Assembly (NCBI GenBank): GCA_026874595.1
Contig: CM049314.1
Location: forward strand, 60,057,300 to 60,121,299
Direction of reading: 5' to 3'
Length of the DNA: 64,000 nt
From: Sipunculus nudus
Lineage: Eukaryota > Annelida > Sipuncula > Golfingiida > Sipunculidae
Part shown: positions 50,382-62,251 of the stretch, in pieces
How the letters are laid out: the number at the start of each line of letters is the position of its first letter
How positions within the stretch are numbered: position 1 is the first letter of the stretch
Made by a program: the position numbers and the translations under genes
Notes under the pieces: model-generated
The model's input: the letters and a program-made list of their open reading frames with translations, nothing else
Told to the model about the DNA's origin: nothing
Databases searched by the model: none

Positions 50382-52297
50382 TGGTTATTATCTTCATGAA
50401 GATAATATTTGGATGTATCGCACTGTTTTTATACTTAACAAATACCATAGATATGTCACAAATTGAGCATCACTTGTCATATATAAATTGGCAGTTCTCC
50501 TTGACATATATACACTATACTTACACGAGTTATTACATACACGAGTCACTGACTCTAAGTGTTAAAAGGAAGATTCTAAAATTATTGCCACAGGTTCCTT
50601 CACTGACAGAACAGAACATCTTCTATAATAATGCACATGTACAAAGTAAAATAGTTAATTTGCACATACAAACACTCTCACACACACAAACACAAATGTT
50701 TATATACAGGGGCGGATCTTGTATGTACACTTCTTTCTTCCTGTGTTTAAACAGGGTGCCTTCTATTAAAAACATCAATATACATGTAATATTTAATAAC
50801 AATTTTAACCATAGTTTTATTCAATAATTTTGTCAGTATATTAAATTTTATTTAACATACATGATATATGATTAACCACGTTGTGATGCTCACACATCAT
50901 CAGTGATTTTACTTGCCCTTCAAAAATTTATTGTTTGAATACTGGTATTGACACTAGTTTGATTTTAATTATTAATTTCAATTAAATAGATGATTTGTCA
51001 AAACCAACCTTCAATAGTAATAGAATCTCTGCTTGAGCAATACATACTTAGCAAGACTTCCTCTTGTGTTTATAAAAAAATGAGTTATTTCTCTCTCTCC
51101 CCCCCCCCCCCCTGCACCTTGTGTAGCCTAAACCTGTATGGAATCAACACTTTTTTATGTTGTCATATTTAATTTTTTTGTTGAAACTGCACCCTAGGTC
51201 ATAAAATCAAATATAAAATCTGTTAGTTTGTTATTTTTCAAAAATTTGTTCTCCTAGACTTGAACAAGTCAATTTTAACCAACCGCACAGGTGTCATGGC
51301 TGATGCGAGGGGTCAGCTGATTCGTTTTCTGACACCGGCCGTATCGAGCAGGAACAGGCGCAAATTCATCAAACTTCTCAATTTTATATTTAAAACATCC
51401 CTGTGGCCTCCTTATGTACAGTTTAAGCCTAAGGGTGCGTTCTTTGTAAATCTAATACTGTTTGAAGTCTGCGATATACGGCTGAAGTGCCGTTTCCACG
51501 TGAAGTAACAGCACCCTTTCTTGGTTTCATGTCCAACCTAGCAACCGTATCCAAGGTGGGCGGAGCTAACTCGTCCATGCCGTCACGTCAATTACTGTAT
51601 AGATTCACATTCTTGGTAATAAACTCTCAAATTTTCCTTTAATAAGAGTGAATGGTGATGGTCCCTGTTGTCCTATCTCACAACGGTGAAGTATCTTTGA
51701 ACAAAAGATATTATGGCAATCCAGAGTATCCCCAAGCTCTTTGGATTGTTAGCTTAGCCTCACAAAATTACAATCCACTCAAATTGTTCTTAAGTACAGT
51801 GGAACATAATTCAATTGATCAAAACAGATTTCGTAGATCCAGATTGCATGCACAAAAGTATAATCAATTTATGGTAATGTTAAGCAGTGTTGTTCACATA
51901 CCAACCAACCAGCCTACAAAAAAAAAAACAAGATAAAAGCATAATACCTCCGCCAGAAGGTACAACGACCCTGTAATTTTACTACCCATGCTACAGTACC
52001 TATTGCTGATCTTTTCTTCTAGCTTCGACCAGCGACGCACAATGTCATGGACGTACTGGCCAAGTTAAGCGAAATCTGTACACCCACCTGACCTCATTTT
52101 CTTTAACAATGTTAATGAAATATCGGGGACCTCAGTGCGTCCAGGTGCGCCCGCTGCTGTGCCATCTCGTTCTGCGGATGATATAAAGAATATTACTTAA
52201 ATCGCATCTTCCTACCATCAAGTATCTGTTCTATAGCCGTTCTAGGCTGTCAGATATCTGGACTCATCGTGCCGGTCTTGCTTCAGTTTGACAAAAG
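50382..52297. other. Intergenic, no gene seen
   Basis: Collinear with 22,307-24,207. C run near 51,101-51,112. Nothing coding recognised. Confidence 0.5.
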
Positions 52298-52299
52298 TT

Positions 52300-52354
<55 letters not shown>
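52298..52354. repeat. (TA)n microsatellite
   Basis: Counterpart of 24,208-24,275. Confidence 0.95.
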
Positions 52355-52356
<2 letters not shown>

Positions 52357-53640
52357 CTTTATCTTATAACGATGTCATCATAACTGTAGATGCATGAATT
52401 TGAAATAAAGTACATGTTGAGATGATTAAAATTTTAACCACTTAATCACAATTAATTATCATTTCACAGCGCAATAACAGACATGAAAAATAACACATAT
52501 GACTCAAATATTACTACTTTTACCACTTTAAATCCACTTTTTTAAATTGTTGACTGATCCGATATTAATCAATATTTCCTGGACATATTTAAATTCCAAA
52601 TATTAATTGTATAATGGACCATTATGGGATTGATAGGCTTTGATTTAAATGATTAATGATGAATAAACAACAAAATGTAAATGAAAGGGTTTTCATTGTT
52701 AACAACATGTTAAACGCAATAAAACTTTCCACATCACTTAGACAGTTAGGCAACCGTATTTGTGTGAAGACGTGAAGATCCTGAAGATATCTGCATTTAC
52801 TTGTTATTAATTATGGCAGCCTGATTGCCATATGTAAGTTGATTACACTGGGGTTGAGGATGATCCCTTCCCCCATCTTAGACCTATGACAGATTTAACA
52901 TTACATTATATTTTTGTAGATAAATTTATTTCATTTGTTAAATAATAATGATGGTATTTCATTTGTTTACATGTTATTATCATGTTACCAGATAAGCTGG
53001 AACTATGGACCTGTGGTCTTTTATATCTGAATAAAGTATACTTCCTCTTCTTAATCATAAATGTTTTACGGTCTCAATAAGTTATAGATTCATGTAAACA
53101 TAAACGTTTGTCAGACTCAACAAGTTAGATTTACATGTCATTGAAATCACCCGTCCATCTCGACTTAGATAAGTCAACTTAGGAACCACATCATTCAAGT
53201 AAATCTTCTTACCGCAATATCTAACAATTAAATAGAAAGATCACGAATGTCTATATAATTCTATGGAGCCACAGAGACGAAATGACAAAAAAATATTGCT
53301 AAACATTGAAGAAAAATTATCTTTTTTATCTCATTTTGTTATCTGTAGCACCTTGATAAACATGATAATGAAATTGAAAGCTCTACAAAATGGTACATGT
53401 TATATAAAGAATATTACTGGTTACGGTTTTGAATAAAGTCTGCACGGTGTTGCAATCTGAAATTGATTTATTTGACACTTTGGTCAAGCTGTAGAAACAT
53501 AGCACCTTGCTCATTTGTGCCGAGGAAATGTCATTTTATAAAATTTTATGGAACGAAATATAAAAATATCCCTCTTTGTATTCATATAAGTTCAAGTTTA
53601 ATGTTTGAAAAATATCTTGGTAACAATTAAAAGTTTGGTT
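52355..53640. other. Intergenic, no gene seen
   Basis: Collinear with 24,276-25,560. Confidence 0.5.
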
Positions 53641-54300
53641 ACTCAGAGTTCTTCATCTTCTTGACCAGCCTCCTCCTCTTCATTCTCCTCCTCCTCCTCT
53701 CTCTTCCATTATCGCCTCTTCAAGAATCTATTTAAATATCCCCCTCGCCATCTTGCTTCTCCCATCTCTTCTGTCAACTGATTGAACATTTCTCTTCCAT
53801 CTCCCTTGTCACCTTCCACCTCTTCTCCTCTTCTCTCGTAACAACCTCTTGAACCAGCTATTCCCCCATGACACTTACCACCTCCTCCAGCTCCTCCTCC
53901 TCTTCTTCCCTCGTTTCCATCTCTTGAAATACCTCCTTCATAAAATCAACCACCACCTCTTTAACGTTCTTCTCTTCTTCCAACATCGCCATCGCTTCAA
54001 CCTCGACCGCCAAATCACCCTTCTGCTCTACCTCTACCAGCTCCACTACCACCACCTCCTCTCTCACCTTATTCCACACCTCCTCCTCCTGTCTCAACTC
54101 ATTCCTCACCTCCTTCTCCCTCACCTCATTCCTCACCTCTTCCTCCTCTCTCACCTCGTTCCTCACCTCCTCCTCCTCTCCCACCTCATTTCCACCTCCT
54201 CCTCCTCTTTCACCTCCTCTCTCACCTCATTCCTCACCTCTTTCTTCTCTCACCTCAGTCCTCACCTCCCCCTCTTCTCTCACCACACTCTTCTTCTCCA
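53641..54300. repeat. Pyrimidine-rich (CTC/CCT) tract, copy P1-B
   Basis: Counterpart of 25,560-26,210, with several whole CTCC-type units gained or lost. Confidence 0.8.
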
Positions 54301-55560
54301 ACAACTGAAAGGAAAGAAAAGTTAACATGAGTTTGTGACAAATACATCCTACCTGATCAATGATATGACATTGAATAAAAAATAATGTATCTTTTCATAA
54401 ATTATATTTCTTGATAAAGCTTAAAATGTATCTCTCGTTTTTAATCGTGCTTGCAACATATTATGATTTTATCGACATTTTTATTTCTAGTGTGTTAATA
54501 TAACTTTTGGTGAAGGTATCCGATGACATGTTTATACCTACTCGACAAATTTTAAGCTGCAAAATTTGAAATCGAATGTCACAAAAGAAGGAAAGATATG
54601 GTTTTTCGAAGGAAAAGTAGGACTCAGACAAAACGTGGGGAAACAGGAAGAGCAGGATTAGTAACAGCCTGTGTATATGGTCAAAAATGTTTATAAATTA
54701 CAAAGGAAACAGTGATATTGGCCACTAAACAACAAATCAGCTTCTTCAGCAAAGAGCGACCCCTTGAGGGCAAACCCCCTAAAGATTTTTCCTTGAAGCT
54801 TAGTCTGAAATAATGATGTGAATGGATTAAATATTATAATTGATACCAATTCCTATATATGTTTATAAATTATATAAATTCGTTTGAAAAAATGAAACAC
54901 TGATTAAAACTAAATACTTTTCAAGAGTTTGAATGGAATAATTATTGATCTAGATGAGCATCGTCGAGATGTATACCTAAATATGTATCCACTAGTAATT
55001 ATAACGACCACGGCATGGACGGTGTGTGTGTGGATATATTAATCACACACACACAAATACATATTTATTTATTATAGGACATTTCATAAAACTTATTACA
55101 CAAATGCATATATTATACAAATAATATAAAAAAATGCGATATTCCTTTAAATCATGAACCCCCCCCCCCCCTCACGCCCCCAACGAATAAGTTATAAACG
55201 GAACTATTTACTGTTGGACGCGTAATAAATTATTTATAATTTTTAAACCTGAATTAAGACAGAGTTCAGGAATCTCGTGAAGCCACCATAGTACAACCGC
55301 CCCCTGCACACACATACACACAATTAGCATATCCCTTTCTGCCACCCTCAGGATTCAGCCCTTAGTGGAACAAGTCATAACGTTTACCCTAACAGTATAT
55401 AGTGTTCAACTTCAATGTCATTATTGTCAAGTCTTTATCATTATTTTTATTCATCATTATTAATTACAATCTTTTGAATTATAACTCAAAGTATATAAGT
55501 ATTGATAAATTTACGTATTAATATATATTATATAAAATACATAAATATATAAATACAATG

Positions 55561-55617
<57 letters not shown>

Positions 55618-55857
55618 TACTTAAGAGTGAATGTATACCAAGTTCAATGACCTGCTTGATCCTGTGCGCCGCAGCGCCCCCCCCCCCCTTGATAAACAAC
55701 AAGAGACAGATAAACGATTAAATAAAATTATCATTACTCTCTTGTAACTTAGAAGTGTTAACATTGGAGTATTAACATAAGAAAGAAATATTAAAGGTAA
55801 AATCAATTATTATTTTGTAATGATTACCTTGTTTTTTCTTGACTGTGAAGCTCCCAT
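53649..55857 (-). pseudogene. Glu/Val-rich protein with possible myristoylated start, broken copy B
   Basis: Exon 1 at 55,857-55,828 is identical to copy A (MGASQSRKNK, GT donor). Exon 2 starts at 54,304 after the same acceptor and phase. The frame meets TGA at 54,229-54,227 inside the repeat. It then runs open for 108 codons (54,184-53,858) in the same register, to the TAG shared with copy A. An 8-bp gain ('gaggagaa') beyond that point shifts the frame, and the TAA shared with copy A follows. The 108-codon part differs from copy A by a net three codons with register kept. The acidic tail reaches about 53,649. Same caveats as copy A. Confidence 0.38.
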
Positions 55858-56681
55858 CTTGTCTCTGCTGAAAGATACACTTGAATGACATTTCTTTTCA
55901 GACAATCCGCAGTTATATAACCGCATGCCAAAATAATGTAGTCTTGTTACCTGATATAAATAACAATTTTATGAGAAATAACGTGACTTAAAAACCTTTT
56001 ATCCTTATATCGTACGCAATTTGCACGTCTATTATACTCATTATATCCATTTTTTGTGCATGTATCGCAAAAAAATATATGTAGCGAATTGTACATTTTT
56101 AAATTTAGCAAAATTTGTAATAAAACTTGCCGGTTGTACATGAAATTTTAACATCTGTTGTTGTAAATCGGTAGTAGATGGTTTGTCTTTGATTGCAGCA
56201 GCTGACGGAGCATCGTCAACGGTGTCACACAAGTAAAGATGTGAACGACCAGGCTCTTATGATTGTAAAACTCATACATACGTACACTCCAAAAGATGAA
56301 AAAGGCATGAGTTAACAAAAACAAATCTATATATTAATAAATGAAGACACATTTCTCTAGAAGGGCGTTCCATCTATACAAGCACTGAAGATTACAAGCG
56401 TCCGGTAATAAACACATAAAAATCCCTTAGTCCGTTAACCACACTACACCTATAGACCCTTGTTTACACTTCTATTGATTACATGACCATGTTTATATAA
56501 TTGTTGATATGAACAAATAAATTGACATAAATTATAGATTTATATAATCATAAACATCAGTCCGTCTCAACAAATCATACATACCTGTCATCATAAACAT
56601 AAGTCCGTCTGGATAAGTTATAGATACCTGTCATAATAAAAGTGTGTCAGTCTCAACAAGTACTAAGTACCTGTCGTCGTG

Positions 56682-56744
<63 letters not shown>

Positions 56745-56814
56745 GGAACCTTATAACAACATATCATGTCTAGAGGAATGAATAAAGAAGTCAGCGGTTT
56801 TTGGTTAACAAATA
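55858..56814. other. Intergenic with (TA)n tract
   Basis: Collinear with 27,770-28,738; the TA run is at about 56,690-56,742. Nothing coding called. Confidence 0.5.
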
Positions 56815-57361
56815 ATTATAATTTATTTTAAAAAAATAATCCTAACATTACAATGCACTAAATCATTACAGTTACATAGTATGACAATAAAAATGTACAG
56901 TACCAGAGTGTCCGGCTCCTAGACCTTGATATCTGGATACCACCACTGTCACAACTCAACAAGAGTCCTTTAGCATAAATAATCATCGTAAATAGTAATA
57001 ATCCAAAGGCAGAACTGGAGACAGTCCGTATTAAATGTATATATAAATCCGTTGAATATCTGACACCACTGCAATTATCGGAAAAGGTCCCAAAACTGAT
57101 GAGAAAGTAACACTCTTAGTGCTCGCTGGTATTTTCCTTTCTGCCGGCTCTAAACACAGCCACTTATTTATAACTTCTCACCCGAAAATTCTAGAAAGGA
57201 TAATTTCAAAGAACGCTGTGTCTCTACGCATCAGACCCAACACGCGAGCCAGCGCCAAACAAGCGAGGTTCCCATAGCAACGAACTGGGGCCTGCCTATC
57301 ACGAATCAGAATGTCAACAGGCACATGTAACACTCACTCCTGCGTACAATAAAACAGACAC

Positions 57362-57363
<2 letters not shown>
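56815..57363 (-). repeat. LTR-like dispersed repeat, copy 3
   Basis: Counterpart of 28,739-29,276. The minus-strand TATAAATA box (57,165-57,172) is kept. Flanked by (TA)n on both sides. Confidence 0.5.

Positions 57364-57422
<59 letters not shown>
57364..57422. repeat. (TA)n microsatellite
   Basis: Counterpart of 29,277-29,319, longer. Confidence 0.95.
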
Positions 57423-57423
<1 letters not shown>

Positions 57424-58090
57424 TTACTTAAATAAAACACATCTCCACATTATTACATTTACATAGCAAGTCGGTTATCTTTGGAATAGCATAATTCAAT
57501 GTGATAATTAAATCTTTGTATCTCAATATTATACAAGTTGGTAGAAATATCATGTATGACCAATACCTTTCACTTGGCATGGACAGATTATTTAACATAC
57601 CTTACCTCAATATTAACAACTAATAGAAATACATGTATTCATTCCCAAATAATTTTAACATATGAACTTAAATTAGAGTATCCATTCTACGGTTTTGCTC
57701 TCTGTAGCACCTTAATAAACATGATAATAAAACAGAAATATCTACAAAATGGGAAAGGATATATAAAGAATATTTAATACTGGTAACGGTTTTAAATAAG
57801 AGTCGCACGGTGTCTAAAAATTAAATTTACATATTTTTCACCTTGCTTCAACCTAAGGAACATAATACCTGGGTCAATAGTGCCAAGAAAATGTCGCTTT
57901 ATAAAATTTTATTGACTCATATATAAATATTGCCCTCTTTTTATTCATTTAAGTTTATATGTAAAGTTGGCAAAACACTTCAAAGTGTTAAAAAGATATG
58001 CTAATGCTACATTTCTAAAAATAAAAAGCAAATATATATGATTTATGGCAAGCTTATTAAATCGATTAAACTCAAGTTATTTAAACTTTT
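57423..58090. pseudogene. Truncated P2 module (B)
   Basis: Matches 29,320-29,984 and then stops before the pyrimidine tract, joining module Q at about 58,090. It represents the flank of the older Glu-rich paralogue after a 3 kb loss. Confidence 0.6.
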
Positions 58091-59200
58091 TATTCCACAA
58101 ATGAATAATTATAAGGGCCTTTTCCTTTGTCTCCGAGTATGCAATTCGTATGCAGTTGTTCTGCCACTCGCCTGGTGAACGCGTGTTTCTAAACCATGAC
58201 GATGTTTTACATGAAACGTGCACGTAAGAACGAACGACTGATTAGTAGATTCTGGCGGGGGTTTCAAAGTCCCCAAAAGATTGAGGACCCTCAGAAGTGT
58301 ATGCAATCCCACCGGGCTTTCTTTTGAAAAAAACTTTTTTCAAACAACCAATAATTGACCGAACTATTAAAACCGTGGTTATCATGGAAAGATCCTTCTG
58401 AATGTTTAAAAATCAACATACCTGTAAACCTATAAAACGGTGATCGTGTAAAGGGCCTCAGCTCTTTGTGTCCACTCAACGGAAAAGTGCTCCTTATTTA
58501 ATGATTCATGTGGACATGTGTTCCATGCTTAAATTTAAATCTTTACTTCCTTTTGACAGAGTAAAATTCCTTTACATTCGATATAATGGTATTGGGTCCG
58601 GCGGGGATTACAGGTGCCCTCTTGAAAAAACGTGACAGGCGAAAAATGTTCTGCTGAACATTTAGCGAGGGTTAGGGTAAAGACATATCAATACTCCATT
58701 TCATTTTGGAGGTAATACGAATCAACACAATATATATTTTCTTATAAACCATTATGACAAAGGACCATTACTTTGTCCCCCTGTGGAAGCTACCCATTCG
58801 TATTTATTTGTTCTGCCACTCGCAAGGTGAACAAATATATGTGAACCCTCCCCCCCCCCCCCCCCTCACCCCACCCCACCTAATCCGAAGGATAATTAAG
58901 TTGTGGGGCTCTTTTTGAAAAAAAAAAAACTTCATGACACATGACTTGGCCAAATATTTGAAACTATGGTTATCTAAAAAGATATTTTTGAATGTATAAA
59001 AATCAACATACCTGTAACCCCTAAAAGAATTTGTCAAACGGTCGTCAAATCACTGAACTCAGTGCAAAGTGTTGACCAAACTGAAAAGCCCTCGCATTGA
59101 AAGCGGAGTCATGCGGTCATTTCATCAGATACCTTTACTTCCTTTGAGAGAATAAATTCCTTTAGAGGCGTTACAATGGATATGGGGGATCAGTGAGGAT
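58091..59200. repeat. Tandem module Q, two diverged copies
   Basis: Copy 1 is about 58,091-58,700 and copy 2 about 58,700-59,200. Paired landmarks are 'ttgttctgccactcgc' (58,157 and 58,808), 'aaaaatcaacatacctgtaa' (58,408 and 58,997) and 'aattcctttac' against 'aattcctttag' (58,565 and 59,155). A C run lies at 58,849-58,865. Unit B ends inside copy 2, at 58,826. No coding content recognised. Confidence 0.75.
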
Positions 59201-61489
59201 TATAGTGGACCCGCGTGACCGCGTATTGCACGGAAATGCCTTTTTGGGCAGGACATGCACGCTGGCCACGGTCTTAATAGGCCAGTAAAAATCCCCGAGG
59301 CGCCTCCTGAAAAAGCGTCACAGGCGTGGAGGACCTTGCAGCACAAAAGAAATAGGGGCGACTAATGGGGAAATATTAAAATTATAAATTATTAATTATT
59401 AATAGGGCATAATCCTGCAAAATAAGACAAACTTGTCCTAGAAGAGCACACGAACGATACGTCTGCCGAATTCGGAGAGTTAACTCCGAACGGAAGCAGG
59501 TAAACCGTGGTTTAGAAAAAAACCAACTCCGTATTAATTATATTGATAAGTTCATAATAATATTTTTATAGAAATTAACTAGATACGTATTAAAGTGGTA
59601 TTTCATCTGACCGGATTGCTTAAGTTAAATATTAAAAAAAAGAATTAAGACATAACTTAGACTTAAGACCTATTAACTTATTAGTTAAAAAATTGTTTGC
59701 CGTGTGACTCAAATCTTCAATTATAACATATTAAAAGAAGGATATAACATGTGATGTGATTTAATAACAGTAATCCTCGTAGCCATGTTAATAACATTCT
59801 TCAATCTATTCCATATATTATATATATATGATCGCATAAATAAAAATAGGGGAAAAACCTACTCATAATACAGAGAAAAAGTTGTTTTAGGATAAATAAT
59901 TTTATTAAAAGCCTGGAAACTATTTATACCTCTGTGTGATTTTTTGGGGGGATGGGGGTCTAGAAATATTTACATATTTTAAAGGTGAGTCATACGGCCA
60001 GTCAGTAGAGAGTTCTGGACTGCAAGTTTTCTGTACACACGGCTAAGAATAATAGTGAATGATGTCAAACATACTACGAGGATTTACTTCAGTAATAAAG
60101 TTAATGTAGCCTAAATCAATCATAAGACACTTAAAACATGAGAGAACACAACTTCATATATATACGAATACTGCTATTACTTATATTTAAACAGCCATGA
60201 CATACGGTAGAAATGCACAAACAGTTTGCCTAATATAGAGTAAGAATATATAAGAGCACCGTGTCGTTTACTACTGTATACTATAGTTTTACTCACCTGA
60301 ACTATTCACAGAGGTTAATGTATAAATAGCCCCGTTTATCGGCGATTCATTCAAATTTTACTCACCCGTAGCGAGAAACAGGTTATACATTTAGTTAAGG
60401 TCAGTTCCATGCGCTGTGATGACTATGGGTAGCTGGCCAGTCTTTCAACCCAAATTTGTTGGCGAGGGAAAGGATTCGCAGCAGTGGTTATTTATGTTTA
60501 AACATTTATGTTACGGTTCCGTTAACATCAACTGAATATAACTGTGTCTCTATGGATAGCTATACATAATTGTGGTAACATTAATTCGTTTAAGATTGTC
60601 GGCGAGGTTAATTTCTTACAGTTGTGGTTCCTGTTTTTTCAAGATAACTAAGACTGAGATGGGTAACTGTAGACATTTGTGTTAACATATCCACGCAAGA
60701 ACTGTCATAGAGAGGCCCTGTATCCGCTTCATTAACCAAGCTTTCTTATGGGGTAACTATAGACAGGGATCACATCATTTTAGCCACACTGTATGTTGAA
60801 CAGGATACATTTCAGATAATTAATCTTATCGTATCAGCCAAGATTTGTTGCGAGTTTTCATTCTAAACTTCAGCCAGGGATGATCACATCAATTCCGCTG
60901 AAATTCATGTGATTGTTTGCTGGGATAATTTTGAACTGAGGTGTCCACATCATCACAGCAAAACTTTTTTTGTGGGTATGAGGGGATGAGGGGATAACAA
61001 CAGTAGGAGTGATCAAATGACTCTGTGCATGTCCAGAAAATATTGCATTAGCAAGAAAATGTTTACCCGAGCTATGAAAAATGGTGATCACTTCGTGGTT
61101 GAGTTGATAATCCAGCACAGACAAGTTAACAAGCTTGACCCCTTGCTATTTTATAGGTTCTTTATTATGAAATTGATATGCCCTCAGGCCACATCAAGTT
61201 ACGCAGATGTACATAAACATTTACTAATCTGAGTCTAAATAATGTATACACTGGAAAATAATTAATCTTACTTACAGATGAAGTACCGAGTCATGACTAG
61301 TCTGAATAAGGTTTACAATGAGACATAATTATTTTACTTATAAATGTAGTCCTTAGTCATGACTATTCAGTTTAATCATTCAAATTTTAATATGAATCAA
61401 GAATGATACAAACACATATAAAATACATATGGTTTAATATTCTATTCGAATTGTCAGGTTATTTTGTACTTCTTTTTAGAATAATCAAC
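59201..61489. other. Single-copy flank upstream of the third SDR gene
   Basis: Sequence outside the duplication. It would include the promoter of the plus-strand SDR gene. I see no distinct element, no open frame with a domain and no clear TATA box close to 61,490. A splice acceptor-like 'tacttctttttag' ending at 61,479 precedes the ATG, so a 5' UTR intron is possible. Confidence 0.5.
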
Positions 61490-62251
61490 ATGGTGCTGGA
61501 GTGTGTGTTGTATTTCGGCCTTTTCCTTGTACTACATTTTGTTGTGGAGCATTTCCGGAGAAAACCACTGATTAGTGACATGTCTTTAAAATCTATCTTC
61601 ATAACGGGCTGTGATAGTGGTTTTGGGAACAAGTTTGCCAAAAGACTGGATGGTTTAGGATGCCGGGTGTTCGCAGCTTGTTACACACAGAAGGGAGCTG
61701 ATGAACTACGGAGCTGTACCTCATCTCGTCTGGAGACTGTTCTGATGGATGTGTCCAATACTGACAGCATCAAAAAAGCTCATCAGTTTGTTGTGGATAA
61801 GCTTGGCCCAAATAAAGGTAAAGCCAAAAAGAATCTTATATATTATTATTTATTACTGTTTAAATTAATTATTGAATTGGTGATGACTGAATTATGCATG
61901 GAAACATTTTAAGGGAGTTGTCTGTCCTTCAAATTAAGACGAATTGAAAATTGTTTAAAAACTTTTTTTATTATTATTTTCAGGCCTATGGGGCCTTGTT
62001 AACAACGCCGGTATAGTCCAAGTGATAGACGTTCCTCTGGAGTACAGACTCCGACAAGATTTCCAGGCTGTGCTGGACGTGAACTTGTTAGGGCTGGTGG
62101 ATGTAACCCTGCAGTTCCTGCCTCTCATTGCTAAGACCAAGGGAAGGATAGTCAATACCTCCAGTGCCGCCGGAAGAGTCAACGCTGGTGTGCACGTCAT
62201 GCCTTACCATGTGAGCAAACATGGCGTCGAGTCATTCTCAGACGGACTCAG
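61490..62251 (+). CDS. SDR paralogue 3, retinol/17-beta-HSD-like, 5' part
   Basis: Exon 1 is 61,490-61,817 (328 nt, phase 1, donor GTAAAG) and exon 2 is 61,984-62,251 (268 nt, acceptor 'ttattattttcag', donor GTGAGG). Exon 2 has the same length and phase as in copies A and B. The first 199 residues are visible: membrane anchor at about 4-20, FRRKP, TGCDSGFG at 39-46, NNAG at 116-119, serine at 169/170, and catalytic Tyr184-Lys188 (PYHVSK). Exons 3 and 4, starting with the RPHMKKYG-like segment, are not found before 64,000, so intron 2 exceeds 1.7 kb. No break is seen in what is present. It is clearly diverged from A and B, so it is an older duplicate, on the opposite strand. The start aligns with the A/B start; upstream in-frame ATGs exist (61,403) but lack counterparts. 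Confidence 0.92.

Larger units (their letters stand above)
33752..58826. repeat. Tandem segmental duplication, unit B
   Basis: Head-to-tail copy of 3,909-33,751. The junction near 33,752 joins the end of module Q ('ctgccactcgcaa') to 'gaatgcgcaatttagcagg', the start of the left arm. It lacks three blocks of unit A and has a private 2 kb block (47,585-49,605) and about 100 private bases near 38,460-38,562. It carries the truncated SDR gene. Confidence 0.92.
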
